A stretch of DNA of 64,000 nucleotides from Clostridia bacterium (GCA_900768545.1 CAAGDD010000006.1:51568-115567); one strand, 5' to 3'; shown: positions 19,500 through 30,757, counted from the stretch's first letter. Notes: generated from the letters alone by a model not told the origin. Translations and numbers: made by a program.

Positions 19500-22052
19500 T
19501 TACTCTTCGTTGTTTTCGTCAGTTGATTGTGTTATTGTTTCATCTGATTGAGTATCTTCAACTTCTTCAACTTCGTCGTTATTTTCAGTTTCTTCTTCTT
19601 TTGAAGTGATAGCCACGCCAGTAATTTTTGCGTCGTTTTTGAGTTTCATAATTCTAACGCCTTGGCTGACTCTTGAGAATTGGCTAATGTCTTCAAGAGG
19701 GGTGCGGATAATAATTCCGCTATCAGCGATCATCAAAAGGTCGCAATCTTCTTCGATTTGTTTTAAAGCGGCGAGTTTTCCGGTCTTGTCTGTGAAGATT
19801 CCGGCTTTAACACCACTTCCGCCGCGTTGTTGAAGTCTAAATTCATCAACATTTGTGCGTTTTCCATATCCAAATTCAGAAATAGTGATTATTGTTGAGC
19901 CTTCGTGAACAATCGCCATATCAACGATATAATCATTGTCAGCAAGTTTCATGCTGCGAACACCTTGGCTATCTCTGCCGACTTGACGAACATCTGTTTC
20001 ATTGAAACGAATGCATTTCCCGTCATGAGAAGCGATCAAGATATCATCTCTTCCGTTTGTGATGTCAACGCCGATAAGTTCGTCGCTGTCAAGAAGTCTA
20101 ATGGCAATCTTTCCAACTTTTCTAATGTTTTCATATTCAGTAAGTGGAGTCTTTTTGATAAGTCCATTCTTTGTCGCCATAATAAGGTTTCCTTTGGCGT
20201 CTTTTTTGAGTGGAATAATCGCATTGACTTTTTCGCCAAGTGAAAGTTGAAGCAAGTTGATGATCGCACGACCCTTTGCTTGTCTTTGTGCTTCTGGAAT
20301 TTCATACGCTTTTGCGCTATAAACTTTTCCAAGGTTTGTAAAGAACAACAAATCGTCGTGAGTTGATGCAACAAACATTTTTTCAACAAAGTCTTCATCT
20401 TTGGTCTTGTGGGCGGTTATGCCAACGCCACCGCGATGTTGAGCCTTGTATTCGTCTTTTGACATACGCTTGATATAACCCATGTGAGTCATTGAGATGA
20501 TAACATCTTCTTCAGCGATAAGGTCAGCGATATCAATTCCGCCAAGATCCATGCTAATTTCGGTTCTTCTTTCGTCACCAAATTGTTTTTTAACATTTTC
20601 AAGGTCATCACGAATTGTTTGCAAAATTCTCATTGGGCTTTCGAGCAAGTCTTTCAAGTCTTTGATAAGAGCGTCAAGTTGTGCCAATTCTTCGTTGAGT
20701 TTTTCAACTTCCAAACTTGTGAGTTTTGAAAGTTTCATTTCCAAAATTGCGTTTGCTTGAATTTCAGAAAGTTCAAACATTGTTGTCAAATTTGTCATGG
20801 CTTCGGCACGGTCTTTTGATTGTTTAATAACTCTAATAACTTCGTCGATGCTAGCGAGAGCGATAACAAGACCTTTGACGATATGTTCGCGTTCTTCGGC
20901 TTTGTTAAGGTCAAATTTTGTTTTTCTTGTCAAGACATCTTTTTGATGTTCAAGATAATAATAAAGCATTTCTTTAAGGTTTAAAATTCTAGGTTGACGA
21001 TTTACAAGGGCGAGCATAATAATACCAAATGTTTGTTGGAGCATTGTGTGCTTGTAAAGAGAGTTTAACACAACTTGTGCGTTTGCGTCTTTCTTAACGT
21101 CAACAACAACTCTCAAACCGTCTCTATCACTTTCTTCTTTGATATCAGCGATGCCTTCGAGTTTTTTGTTTTTAACAAGGTCAGCAATTTGTGTGATGAA
21201 GCGAGCCTTGTTTACTTGATAAGGAAGTTCAGTGATGACAATTCTTTGTCTGCCAGTGCTTGTATCTTCGATTTCAGCACGACCACGCAAAATAATTCCG
21301 CCACGGCCAGTGTGATAAGCGTGTTTAACTGCTGTTCTGCCCATAATAATCCCGCCTGTTGGGAAGTCTGGGGCAGGGATATATTTGATAAGTTCGTCAA
21401 TATCGATGTCAGGATTGTCAATCATTGCTTGAAGTGCGTTGATGACTTCGGTCAAGTTGTGTGGTGGGATATTTGTTGCCATGCCGACAGCAATTCCGTC
21501 TGCACCGTTGACCAAAAGGTTTGGAAATTTTGAAGGCAAAACTTCAGGTTGCATCAAAGTGTCGTCAAAGTTTGGATAAAAATTGACTGTTTCTTTGTCG
21601 ATGTCTTCAAGCATCAATGCAGCAATTTTTGAAAGTCTTGCTTCTGTGTAACGTTGAGCGGCTGGTGGGTCACCATCGACCGAGCCAAAGTTTCCGTGAC
21701 CGTCAACGAGTGGATATCTTATTGAAAAGTCTTGTGCAAGTCTAACCAATGCATCATAAACCGAACTATCGCCGTGTGGGTGATATTTACCCATAACTTC
21801 ACCGACAATTCTCGCACTTTTCTTGTGTGGTTTGTCGTAAAAGTTGTTAAGTTCACCCATAGAGAACAAAATTCTTCTATGAACAGGTTTAAGTCCGTCA
21901 CGGATATCAGGAATAGCACGGCTGACATTTACTGCCATTGCGTATGAAATAAATGATTTTTTAAGTTCGCCGACAACTTCAATAGGCTTGATAGTTTCTT
22001 TGTCGAGCAATTCTTTTAAGTTTAACTTGTTTTCTTCGTCTTTTTTACTCAT
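19500..22052 (-). CDS. gyrA: DNA gyrase subunit A
   Basis: An 850-aa type IIA topoisomerase subunit that cuts and rejoins DNA. The winged-helix domain shows [19 protein letters not shown]; the Ser and Asp at the usual quinolone-resistance positions (83 and 87 in E. coli numbering) are the sensitive type. The catalytic Tyr lies in [10 protein letters not shown] (about 130). The C-terminal beta-pinwheel includes [11 protein letters not shown], a GyrA-box variant (QRRGG[R/K]G in typical gyrases), which supports gyrase rather than topoisomerase IV (ParC). A long acidic tail (last 35 residues, mostly Glu, Asp, Thr, Asn) closes the protein. It starts 11 nt after gyrB, so the two form a gyrB-gyrA operon. 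A Shine-Dalgarno (AAGGGAGAAAG) precedes ATG. Confidence 0.95.
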   Translation of the reverse strand: MSKKDEENKLNLKELLDKETIKPIEVVGELKKSFISYAMAVNVSRAIPDIRDGLKPVHRRILFSMGELNNFYDKPHKKSARIVGEVMGKYHPHGDSSVYDALVRLAQDFSIRYPLVDGHGNFGSVDGDPPAAQRYTEARLSKIAALMLEDIDKETVNFYPNFDDTLMQPEVLPSKFPNLLVNGADGIAVGMATNIPPHNLTEVINALQAMIDNPDIDIDELIKYIPAPDFPTGGIIMGRTAVKHAYHTGRGGIILRGRAEIEDTSTGRQRIVITELPYQVNKARFITQIADLVKNKKLEGIADIKEESDRDGLRVVVDVKKDANAQVVLNSLYKHTMLQQTFGIIMLALVNRQPRILNLKEMLYYYLEHQKDVLTRKTKFDLNKAEEREHIVKGLVIALASIDEVIRVIKQSKDRAEAMTNLTTMFELSEIQANAILEMKLSKLTSLEVEKLNEELAQLDALIKDLKDLLESPMRILQTIRDDLENVKKQFGDERRTEISMDLGGIDIADLIAEEDVIISMTHMGYIKRMSKDEYKAQHRGGVGITAHKTKDEDFVEKMFVASTHDDLLFFTNLGKVYSAKAYEIPEAQRQAKGRAIINLLQLSLGEKVNAIIPLKKDAKGNLIMATKNGLIKKTPLTEYENIRKVGKIAIRLLDSDELIGVDITNGRDDILIASHDGKCIRFNETDVRQVGRDSQGVRSMKLADNDYIVDMAIVHEGSTIITISEFGYGKRTNVDEFRLQQRGGSGVKAGIFTDKTGKLAALKQIEEDCDLLMIADSGIIIRTPLEDISQFSRVSQGVRIMKLKNDAKITGVAITSKEEETENNDEVEEVEDTQSDETITQSTDENNEE

Positions 22053-22063
22053 ATCTTTCTCCC

Positions 22064-24097
<2,034 letters not shown>

Positions 24098-24140
24098 TTA
24101 TATATAATATATATACTTAATTATATCATATATATAAGAA

Positions 24141-24182
24141 AAAACCAAGAGTTTTCGAAAAATTTATCTTCAAAAACTCTTG
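24141..24182 (-). terminator. Terminator after HipA-like gene
   Basis: On the - strand CAAGAGTTTT pairs with AAAACTCTTG around a 17-nt loop, followed by GTTTTTTC. It insulates gyrB from the upstream gene. Confidence 0.65.
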
Positions 24183-24253
24183 ATTTTTGTGCTTTATTAT
24201 TTGAAATTTTTGTCTTTATTTGGCGTTTTGTGGTTTTGGGGCAATATTGAGCG

Positions 24254-25516
24254 CTACAAGCTCTTTTCGTCTTCTGCGTTGGCACTGATTGATTTGTTGA
24301 GTTGGCTTTGAAGCCAGCCAGCACGAGTGTTTAAATAAATCTTAAACATCTTTGCTTCTTCGTGTGACAAAAGTGCGTCTTCATCTTCATTTTCAACGGT
24401 GTAAGACTCAACAATTTTTTCCAAAGTGTGGTCATAGATCATGTTTACAAGACTTGTTGTAAACTCTTTGACATCTTCAGGATAATTTTTGATAACATAT
24501 TGCAAGTTTCTCTTGCTTGCGTCACTAGCATAAGTTTGCGCCAAAGATTCTGCAAGAATGCCACGCGCGTTTGCTTCTTTTCTTTCGATATATTTTGGAT
24601 CCCACTTCAAAATTTCGTCCAAAACATTTTTTGGTGGAAGTGTAAAAAACTTGTTTAAAATAAGTGAGTTGAAACTTTCGCCATAGTCGAAATTTGGGGC
24701 GTAGGTGACAGTTTTGAGTTCACGATTTACGACCAAACCACCGTTTTTGTCGGTAAAGTCGCAGTCGCCGATAAATTCTCTCAACAAAAATGAGCGAACG
24801 ATGCGACTGTTTATTTTTTTGATGTCTTGCTCCATTTCTTCTTTTGAAACATTTGTCAAAAGTTTTTCAGCATAATAGTTGATACTCTTGATCCAGTTTT
24901 CGATATAACGAAATTCAATGTTATCGCGATAGCCGTCGATTGACGTGCCGTTTTCTATAATTTTTGAGTGTCTAATGCTCTTTTCAAACAAAATAAGTTC
25001 GTCGCCAGAAAAAGATGTCACTGTGCCGTCTTCAAGCACGCGTTCTGGTGTTTGTTGTGCTTTCAAAAAGTCGATTGAAACAATCGCATAAGGCAAAACT
25101 TTGTCTTTAAGACTTGGATTGCTAAAATTTCTCAAAACTTGTGGATATTTCTCTTTGTCAAATTTGACGATATAGTTGTAAGAAGTTGGCAAGCCAAGGG
25201 CGACCGCAATTTTCATTCCCATATTTTCAGCCACAACTGAATATTTGTTTTCAAAATAAAGTTTCAAAGTGGCAGAAATTGTTGGAGGCAAATTGTTTAA
25301 ATCTATCGGCAAAATGTTTCCGTCTTTGTCCTTTTTGTAAATTTCTTCGTCGTAGCAAGTCCAGATGCAAGATTTTTTGTTTTTGGCGATGGCTTCGTCA
25401 AAAAGATTGAAAGGAAGATTTGAAATAGGAACTTGTCCCCAAACATTGTTGCTTCTTCCTTCTGATTTTTCCCAGCCTTCGGTGTTCAAATCGATGTCCA
25501 AATCTCTAATTCTCAT
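24254..25516 (-). CDS. HipA-like protein kinase fold protein (candidate)
   Basis: A 420-aa soluble protein that I do not place with certainty. Several blocks resemble the HipA/CtkA branch of PI3K-like Ser/Thr kinases. These are an N-E-type helix region SVVAENMGMKIAVALGLP (about 97-115); a short SIDFLK strand where HipA has its activation-loop neighbour; a catalytic-loop-like DCDFTDKNGG (about 245-254, the equivalent of N-x-D-x-H-x-x-N); and a metal-binding-like APNFDYGESF (about 271-280, the equivalent of P-x-Y-D-F-G). If this reading is right, Asp and Asn of DFTDKN would be catalytic. There is no HipB-like HTH partner next to it, so it is not a classical toxin-antitoxin pair. It has a good promoter and AAGGAGG ribosome site and its own terminator. 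Confidence 0.5.
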   Translation of the reverse strand: MRIRDLDIDLNTEGWEKSEGRSNNVWGQVPISNLPFNLFDEAIAKNKKSCIWTCYDEEIYKKDKDGNILPIDLNNLPPTISATLKLYFENKYSVVAENMGMKIAVALGLPTSYNYIVKFDKEKYPQVLRNFSNPSLKDKVLPYAIVSIDFLKAQQTPERVLEDGTVTSFSGDELILFEKSIRHSKIIENGTSIDGYRDNIEFRYIENWIKSINYYAEKLLTNVSKEEMEQDIKKINSRIVRSFLLREFIGDCDFTDKNGGLVVNRELKTVTYAPNFDYGESFNSLILNKFFTLPPKNVLDEILKWDPKYIERKEANARGILAESLAQTYASDASKRNLQYVIKNYPEDVKEFTTSLVNMIYDHTLEKIVESYTVENEDEDALLSHEEAKMFKIYLNTRAGWLQSQLNKSISANAEDEKSL

Positions 25517-25537
25517 ATCAAGCCTCCTTATAGATAT

Positions 25538-25566
25538 ATTTTAACACAATTTAAAACATTTTTCAA
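25538..25566 (-). promoter_or_regulatory. Promoter of the HipA-like gene
   Basis: On the - strand TTGAAA (25561-25566), 17-nt spacer, TAAAAT (25538-25543), 21 nt before the ATG with AAGGAGG between. Confidence 0.75.
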
Positions 25567-25700
25567 CTGCAGTTTAAAAATTTGAAATCTGCGACAAATA
25601 AGTGATTAAAGATAATAAATAGCCGTGCAAAATGGTGCTGAAAAATATATTTTTGTGTGAGGTAAACAAAAGCAAGCATAAAACTCTACAATATAGACAG

Positions 25701-25749
25701 GATTTGAACCTTGATGCAACGCAATTTATACTTTGTATAACCCGTCGGG
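25701..25749 (-). repeat. tRNA-derived repeat, copy A
   Basis: The - strand carries a 34-nt core identical except one base to copy B (25930-25963), including TTATACAAAGTATAA, a small hairpin. It is joined to a T-arm-like GGTTCAAATCCTGT that matches the T arm of the neighbouring tRNA-fMet in its 3' half. There is no acceptor stem or anticodon arm, so it is not a working tRNA. Confidence 0.6.
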
Positions 25750-25820
25750 GAAACTTCGAAGAACAGCCAACGGAAAAGTCGCGCAAAATCGCCAACAAAG
25801 TGCGATTTTCGATTGGCGCG

Positions 25821-25866
25821 AAAAAGAAAAAAAACAAGTGTCAAAGCAATACGTTTTGACACTTGT
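25821..25866 (-). terminator. Strong hairpin terminator
   Basis: Twelve-bp perfect stem (25834-25845 with 25855-25866) followed on the - strand by a run of T. It would end transcripts coming from the tRNA-fMet side. Confidence 0.8.
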
Positions 25867-25898
25867 GGCAAAACTGAGCAAAAGCGCAGTTTTTTTCA

Positions 25899-25963
25899 TG
25901 GTTGCGAGGAGTGGATTTGAACCACTGACGCAACGCAATTTATACATTGTATAACCCGTCGGG
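25899..25963 (-). pseudogene. tRNA-like remnant sharing the 3' end of tRNA-fMet, copy B
   Basis: On the - strand the 3' end CCTCGCAACCA is identical to that of tRNA-fMet, and a well-paired T arm (AGTGG / CCACT, loop TTCAAAT) precedes it. The D arm and anticodon arm are replaced by the repeated 34-nt core with hairpin TTATACAATGTATAA. GTTGCG just before the T arm can pair with CGCAAC of the 3' end, so a minihelix-like fold is possible. I call it a remnant; a small structured RNA is the alternative. Confidence 0.6.
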
Positions 25964-25966
25964 TCA

Positions 25967-25996
25967 AATAAAAAAACTATATCGAAGTGATATAGT
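25967..25996 (-). terminator. Terminator of tRNA-fMet
   Basis: On the - strand ACTATATC, loop ACTTC, GATATAGT, then TTTTTTTA, directly after the tRNA. Confidence 0.8.
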
Positions 25997-26005
25997 CTTT
26001 TCAAC

Positions 26006-26082
<77 letters not shown>

Positions 26083-26197
26083 TCATATTTTGATTATATA
26101 TCAATTATATACATTTTGTCAAGAGAAAATTCGTTATTTTTCACAAAAGTATGAAAAAAAGTGCAAAAAAAACAAAAAAGACAGATCAAATCTGCCT

Positions 26198-26869
26198 TTA
26201 CAACAATATTACGCCAACAAACAGCAATGCCGAAAGATAAAAGGCGATGTTTGCGAGTTTTTGGTCTTGATAGCGTTTCAAGATGATGTAATTTGCAAAA
26301 ATTACGCACGCCAAACAAAACATTATGTTTTTTATTGATTGAGAATAAATAAGAACTGTTGGAATTTGAGCGACAACAATGCCGATTGCCAAAATGTCAA
26401 AAATTAAGCACAAAAGGTCGAGTAATTTATATTTTCTTCCAATGCCCAAACAAACAAAAATGAAGCAGCCAGCCAAGCACGCACCGAGCAAATAACCATA
26501 CGCTTTTTCAAGCCCCAAATAAAGCCCACAAACGCCTAAAACAGCGGAAATTATGAGATTTGTTGCACTTTTGATTACTTCAAAAATCTCACTTTTTGAA
26601 GCCTTTTTCTTTTCGTCGTCATTTTGCAAAGTTTGTTTTGATTTTGGAATATAAATCGAAATTATTTGAAGTGCAAACGCAACACAAATTAAAATCGTGT
26701 AAAGATTAAATCTTGCAACTTTGATTGATGAAGTGATCGCAAGGCAAATCAAAGCGATGTTTGTCAAGATTTGAAACGAAATAGACCAGGCCTTGTTTTT
26801 TGCAAAAAAGACTCCAATCGAAAATATGACAGCTGCGCACAGCATACAAATTGAAGCGATCATCAACAT
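26198..26869 (-). CDS. Polytopic membrane protein of unknown function
   Basis: A 223-aa protein with about eight hydrophobic segments separated by short loops; one longer Lys/Asp-rich cytoplasmic loop lies near the middle (about 82-98). I do not recognise the family, and conserved catalytic residues are not obvious. I place the start at ATG 26869 instead of the in-frame TTG at 26908. The sequence between them carries a -10 TATAAT (26876-26881) exactly 6 nt before that ATG and a -35-like TTGGAC, and there is no Shine-Dalgarno. So this looks like a leaderless mRNA. It runs towards tRNA-fMet on the same strand. Confidence 0.65.
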   Translation of the reverse strand: MLMIASICMLCAAVIFSIGVFFAKNKAWSISFQILTNIALICLAITSSIKVARFNLYTILICVAFALQIISIYIPKSKQTLQNDDEKKKASKSEIFEVIKSATNLIISAVLGVCGLYLGLEKAYGYLLGACLAGCFIFVCLGIGRKYKLLDLLCLIFDILAIGIVVAQIPTVLIYSQSIKNIMFCLACVIFANYIILKRYQDQKLANIAFYLSALLFVGVILL

Positions 26870-26875
26870 ACAAAT

Positions 26876-26905
26876 ATTATAAACAAAATCTTTCAAATTG
26901 TCCAA
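26876..26905 (-). promoter_or_regulatory. Promoter for leaderless membrane-protein mRNA
   Basis: TTGGAC, 18-nt spacer, TATAAT on the - strand (or TGGACA with 17). The -10 ends 6 nt before ATG, the same spacing as at 3167-3179. Confidence 0.6.
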
Positions 26906-27009
26906 CAAAATAATAAAAATTAGAAAAATTAAAAAATTTCATTAAAATAGAAACAAAACTATTTAATTTGATGTTATAATTTGATATAAACAAATTGAAA
27001 GGAAAAACA

Positions 27010-28176
27010 ATGTCAAATAAAAAAGAACAATCAATGCTTCGAAATGAATTTCTATACAATCAAAAGTCGAGCGGGAAATATAATATGCCGATTATTCGAA
27101 AACAAGAAATTGATGTTGAAAAGATTAAGTTTTTAAGTTATGTCAATGCAAAACTCGACGATAATGAAAATTTGGACAAGACTATTCACTTTTTTACATA
27201 TGATTGGAAGTTTGAAAAGGTTTATGAAAAAGCGGAAGAAGAACTCGAAAAACTTAAGCAATATTATTGTTTATTAAGCCCTGATTTTAGCATTTTTACA
27301 AATATGCCGCTTGCTCTTCAAATCGAAAGTGTTTTTAAAAATCGTTGGTGTGGCGCTTATTGGCAAAGTCAAGGATTGAAGGTGATTCCAACAATAAGTT
27401 GGGGTGACGAAAGGTCGTTTGATTTTTGTTTCGACGGCGTTGAAGAAGGCTCGATTGTTGCTGTTTGCACTTATTGTCGTGAAAATTGCGAAGAAGAGTT
27501 TATGCTTGGCTATAATGAAATGTTAAAACGAATAAAGCCTAGTTTGGTGATTTGTTATGATGAACCTTTCAAATCTATGGGAGCAAATGTCAAAGAATTT
27601 TTGCCTACGACTTATGAGTGGACGAAAAAATTGAGTCCACAAGATTTGGCACAATTTAAGTGGGAAAAACATCATTTGAATGTGTCAGGGTTAAATCCAA
27701 AAGACTTTAAATTTTTTGATTATGACGACCCTTATGTTAAAGACCAAATGGTCAAATGTTCGATTTGTGGAATGGTCGCACTTTGTGATCAATATGGAAA
27801 TGGTCAGTGCACAAATTGTGGCTGGAAATTTAGCAAAGATGAAGAACAACTTGAAAAAAATCAAGGCGTAAGCTATCCAATGCTTGTCACTCCAACAACT
27901 GCGAGAAAACAATATCAAAATGGTCAGCCATTTAAAGCGACATTTGAAGAATTTGTAAACGGGCTTTATTTTTATAGTGAAATGCTTTTAAAGCACAAGG
28001 GCATAACATATTCAGTGTTTTTCAAAAAAGAAAATATCATAGTTTTTTGCTCTGATTTTATGCAACAAGAGTTTAAAGATCGAAAAGATTTTGTTGAAAA
28101 TGCAAATATTGACGGGCGACTTTTGAAAGACATTTGGAACGAAGTTTCGTTTGCGGGATATATGTATTGCGAATAA
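27010..28176 (+). CDS. DUF4417 domain protein with zinc ribbon
   Basis: A 388-aa cytoplasmic protein. The DUF4417 block (about 90-225) shows LSPDFSIFTNMPLALQ, NRWCGAYWQSQGLKVIPT and SWGDERSFDFCFDG, typical of this uncharacterised family, which is often seen on phages and plasmids. It is followed by a rubredoxin-like zinc ribbon, CSICGMVALCDQ and CTNCGW (about 255-280), and an alpha/beta C-terminal part. The start is ATG 27010 with AAAGGAAAAAC ahead; the upstream in-frame codon is not supported. A TATAAT at 26975-26980 probably belongs to its promoter. It is monocistronic and shares a terminator with convergent glnS. Function is unknown. Confidence 0.75.
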   Translation: MSNKKEQSMLRNEFLYNQKSSGKYNMPIIRKQEIDVEKIKFLSYVNAKLDDNENLDKTIHFFTYDWKFEKVYEKAEEELEKLKQYYCLLSPDFSIFTNMPLALQIESVFKNRWCGAYWQSQGLKVIPTISWGDERSFDFCFDGVEEGSIVAVCTYCRENCEEEFMLGYNEMLKRIKPSLVICYDEPFKSMGANVKEFLPTTYEWTKKLSPQDLAQFKWEKHHLNVSGLNPKDFKFFDYDDPYVKDQMVKCSICGMVALCDQYGNGQCTNCGWKFSKDEEQLEKNQGVSYPMLVTPTTARKQYQNGQPFKATFEEFVNGLYFYSEMLLKHKGITYSVFFKKENIIVFCSDFMQQEFKDRKDFVENANIDGRLLKDIWNEVSFAGYMYCE

Positions 28177-28208
28177 AAAAACACTATCGTTTGATAGTGC
28201 TTTTTTTG
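28175..28208. terminator. Bidirectional terminator between DUF4417 gene and glnS
   Basis: CACTATC, loop GTTT, GATAGTG with A-run to the left and T-run to the right. Confidence 0.85.
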
Positions 28209-29912
28209 TTATTTTGTAGGTTTGAAGCCGTCTTTAAGTGAGATTGTGTTGTTGAAAATCAAGTTGTCAGGAGTGCTATCTTTGTCAAGGCAATAATAAC
28301 CTTTTCTCATAAATTGGAACTTATCTTCAACTTTTGCGTCTTTCAAGAAATTTTCTACCAAAATCTTGCGTTCGGTCATAGTGTCTGTGTTTAAGATATC
28401 GTCCAAAGACTTTCCTGCTTCGAGCGCTTTTGCAGGGTGGGTGTATTCTTCTTTGATAAGTGGCTTAAATTCACGAATGGTCGCTTCAAAACAATTTTTT
28501 GAAGAAACAAAGTGGATTGTTCCTTTGCACTTAATGCCTGAATTGTCGCTGCCGCTTTTTGTTTCTGGCAAATATTCGCATTCAAGGTGGTCGATTTCTC
28601 CGTTTTCAGCAAAAACAACCTTGTTGCAACGGATCACATAAGCGCTTTTAAGACGAACAATTCCGCCTTCAACAAGACGATTGTATTTTGGTGGTGGATT
28701 GAGCGCGAAGTCTTCTTTTTCGATATAAACTTCTTTGCTGAAAAGTGCCTTGTGCTTTCCGGCGTTTTCATCGTTTGGATTGTTGTCGATTTCGATTTCT
28801 TCAAAATCTTTGTCATAGTTTGTGATGACAACTTTCAAAGGATCCAAAACTGCCATTGCGCGGGTGGCGATTTTGTTTAAGTCTTCTCTTACATAATATT
28901 CAAGAGCCGAGAAAGGAACTGTAACTTCCAAAGCGCTGCCCCAGCCGACTGATTTAACAAAATCTTTGATAGATTTTGCTGTGTATCCGCGACGACGAAG
29001 AGCAACAAATGTAGGAAGGCGTGGGTCGTCCCAACCCATGACTTTTTTGCTATTTACAAGTTGTTTGAGATATCTTTTTCCGGTCAAAACATTTTCGATC
29101 AAAAGACGAGAAAATTCTCTTTGCTTTGGAGCAGGAAGTTTTCCCCAGCCGTGTTCAACAAACCATTCATAAACGACTCTGTGATCGTGGAAGCCCATAT
29201 CGCAAAGGCTATAAGTTGTGCCTTCAAGGCAGTCTTCCATTGGGTGAACAAAGTCATATTGTGGCCAGATGCACCACTTGTCGCCAACTCGATAGTGATG
29301 TTGTCTTGCGATCTTATACATAACAGGGTCACGCATATTCATATTTGGGTGAGCCATATCAATTTTTGCACGCAAAGTCTTGCTTCCGTCAGCAAACTTT
29401 CCATCACGCATTTCTCTAAAAAGTTTTAAGTTTTCGTCAACACTTCTGTTTCGATAAGGACTTTCTTTTCCAGGTTCGGTCAAAGTGCCGCGCATTTTTG
29501 AAACTTCTTCGGCGGTCAAATCGCAAACATAAGCGTCACCATTTTTGATCATTTTTTCAGCAATTTCATAAATGCGGTCGAAATATTCTTCACTGGCATA
29601 AACAAGTTTTTCAGGTTTGTATCCAAGCCATTCAAGGTCAGCAAGGTAACTTTCTGCAAATTCACCTTCTTCTTTTGTTGGGTTTGAGTCGTCCATTCTC
29701 AAAACAGTTTTACCGCCAAATTTGATGGCTGTTTCAAAGTCGATAACCCAAGCTTTGGCGTGAACGATGTTCCAATAGCCGCTTGGCTCTGGTGGGCAGC
29801 GGGTGATTACTTCTGTTGTTCTGCCGTCTTTGATGTCTTTTATGATTTCTTCTTCAACTTCGTTTTCAGGCACGATGTTGTCGATGTTCATTCCGTTTTT
29901 AAGTGCGCACAT
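28209..29912 (-). CDS. glnS: Glutaminyl-tRNA synthetase homologue with altered HIGH and KMSKS motifs
   Basis: A 567-aa class I synthetase of the GlnRS type. GlnRS hallmarks are CPPEPSGY, RMDDSNPTKE, LEWLGY, the PTYDF-equivalent WPQYDFVHPMED and GWDDPRLPT, plus two C-terminal beta-barrel anticodon domains (about 330-550). The ATP-site motif that normally reads HIGH is NIVH here (about residue 48-51), and the MSKRK position reads TGKRY. The reading frame is intact and the rest is well conserved, so this is not a decayed gene, yet both signature motifs are non-standard. It may be a functional variant GlnRS or a paralogue with changed activity. ATG has TTTAGGAGATATTT in front. No T-box leader is visible. 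Confidence 0.82.
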   Translation of the reverse strand: MCALKNGMNIDNIVPENEVEEEIIKDIKDGRTTEVITRCPPEPSGYWNIVHAKAWVIDFETAIKFGGKTVLRMDDSNPTKEEGEFAESYLADLEWLGYKPEKLVYASEEYFDRIYEIAEKMIKNGDAYVCDLTAEEVSKMRGTLTEPGKESPYRNRSVDENLKLFREMRDGKFADGSKTLRAKIDMAHPNMNMRDPVMYKIARQHHYRVGDKWCIWPQYDFVHPMEDCLEGTTYSLCDMGFHDHRVVYEWFVEHGWGKLPAPKQREFSRLLIENVLTGKRYLKQLVNSKKVMGWDDPRLPTFVALRRRGYTAKSIKDFVKSVGWGSALEVTVPFSALEYYVREDLNKIATRAMAVLDPLKVVITNYDKDFEEIEIDNNPNDENAGKHKALFSKEVYIEKEDFALNPPPKYNRLVEGGIVRLKSAYVIRCNKVVFAENGEIDHLECEYLPETKSGSDNSGIKCKGTIHFVSSKNCFEATIREFKPLIKEEYTHPAKALEAGKSLDDILNTDTMTERKILVENFLKDAKVEDKFQFMRKGYYCLDKDSTPDNLIFNNTISLKDGFKPTK

Positions 29913-30026
29913 AAATATCTCCTAAATATTTTTATATTTTAATAAATAAGTTTATAAATGTCAATAAAATAACAAATTTTAACAAGTTTTTTCTTTAAAG
30001 TTGGCGCTTTTCAAAAAAGTTCGATA

Positions 30027-30055
30027 TTGACAGTGGGCGGAGTGTGTGATATAAT
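30027..30055 (+). promoter_or_regulatory. Consensus sigma-A promoter
   Basis: TTGACA (30027-30032), 17-nt spacer, TATAAT (30050-30055), 33 nt before the ATG of the 222-aa gene. Confidence 0.9.
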
Positions 30056-30088
30056 AATTTTATAGGATTTAAAACTTAAGGGGATATT

Positions 30089-30757
30089 ATGAAAAAGAAA
30101 CAATTTAGACCACTTTCAAAAAATTTGAATGTTGAAATGGTTATGCAAGAACACGACGAAAAATCAAAGCCATTCAACGCTATCAGCAAGTCTTGCAAGA
30201 TCTGCGCTTTGGCTGCTGGTGTTTTGAGTTGTGCTTCAATCGCGATTTTTATTGGCGTAAAAGCAAAGACAAATATGAGAGATCATATTGTTGATGAAGC
30301 AATTTCTTCATACACAGAAAATGTAATGCTTGAAGATGTTTACAATCAAAATATGACTCCAAAAGAATATGTCGCCGAATACAACAAAATCACAAACGAT
30401 CATACATATTTTTTGAATGAAAAAGCAGATTCAAAGACAAAAAGTGAAGTCGTTGCGATAAACAAATCTGCAAAAAATATGTTGCTTGTAAATTATGGAA
30501 TTTTGTTCTCTGCGTTCAGCCTTGCAGCATATTCTTTGGGGGCGGGCGCTATGGCAAACAAAAGACTTTCAGATCTTGACAAAAAAGCATCAAAAGATAT
30601 TGAAGATGAAATTGATTTCTTTTTTATCAAAAAAGCAGAAGAGCAAAAGTATTCAAAAAAGAAGAGAATTTCAAAACAAAGTGACCGCATTTGCGCAAAC
30701 GGGGTTGACGATCAAAATCAAAACAATCCAAATTTGGTTGAAGGAAACAGCAAATAA
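30089..30757 (+). CDS. 222-aa membrane protein with two transmembrane helices
   Basis: The family is not recognised. A Lys-rich N-terminus (1-30) precedes a first helix (about 34-58, with CALAAGVLSCAS). A hydrophilic loop of about 75 residues with Glu, Asn, Tyr and Lys follows, then a second helix (about 132-155) and a charged C-terminal tail ending in an Asn/Gln-rich stretch. With both ends in the cytoplasm the loop would be extracellular. The ATG has AAGGGGATATT and a perfect consensus promoter upstream, so expression should be high. No partner gene is linked: the next gene is convergent sigH after a terminator. Confidence 0.65.
   Translation: MKKKQFRPLSKNLNVEMVMQEHDEKSKPFNAISKSCKICALAAGVLSCASIAIFIGVKAKTNMRDHIVDEAISSYTENVMLEDVYNQNMTPKEYVAEYNKITNDHTYFLNEKADSKTKSEVVAINKSAKNMLLVNYGILFSAFSLAAYSLGAGAMANKRLSDLDKKASKDIEDEIDFFFIKKAEEQKYSKKKRISKQSDRICANGVDDQNQNNPNLVEGNSK

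Noticed and set aside
25733..25954. Short frames across the tRNA-like repeats
   Set aside because: They read through tRNA arms and terminator stems, which explains the sequence better.
28209..29912. glnS as a pseudogene because of lost HIGH/KMSKS
   Set aside because: The frame is full length, with conserved domains and a strong ribosome site; changes are point-like, so I treat it as a variant.
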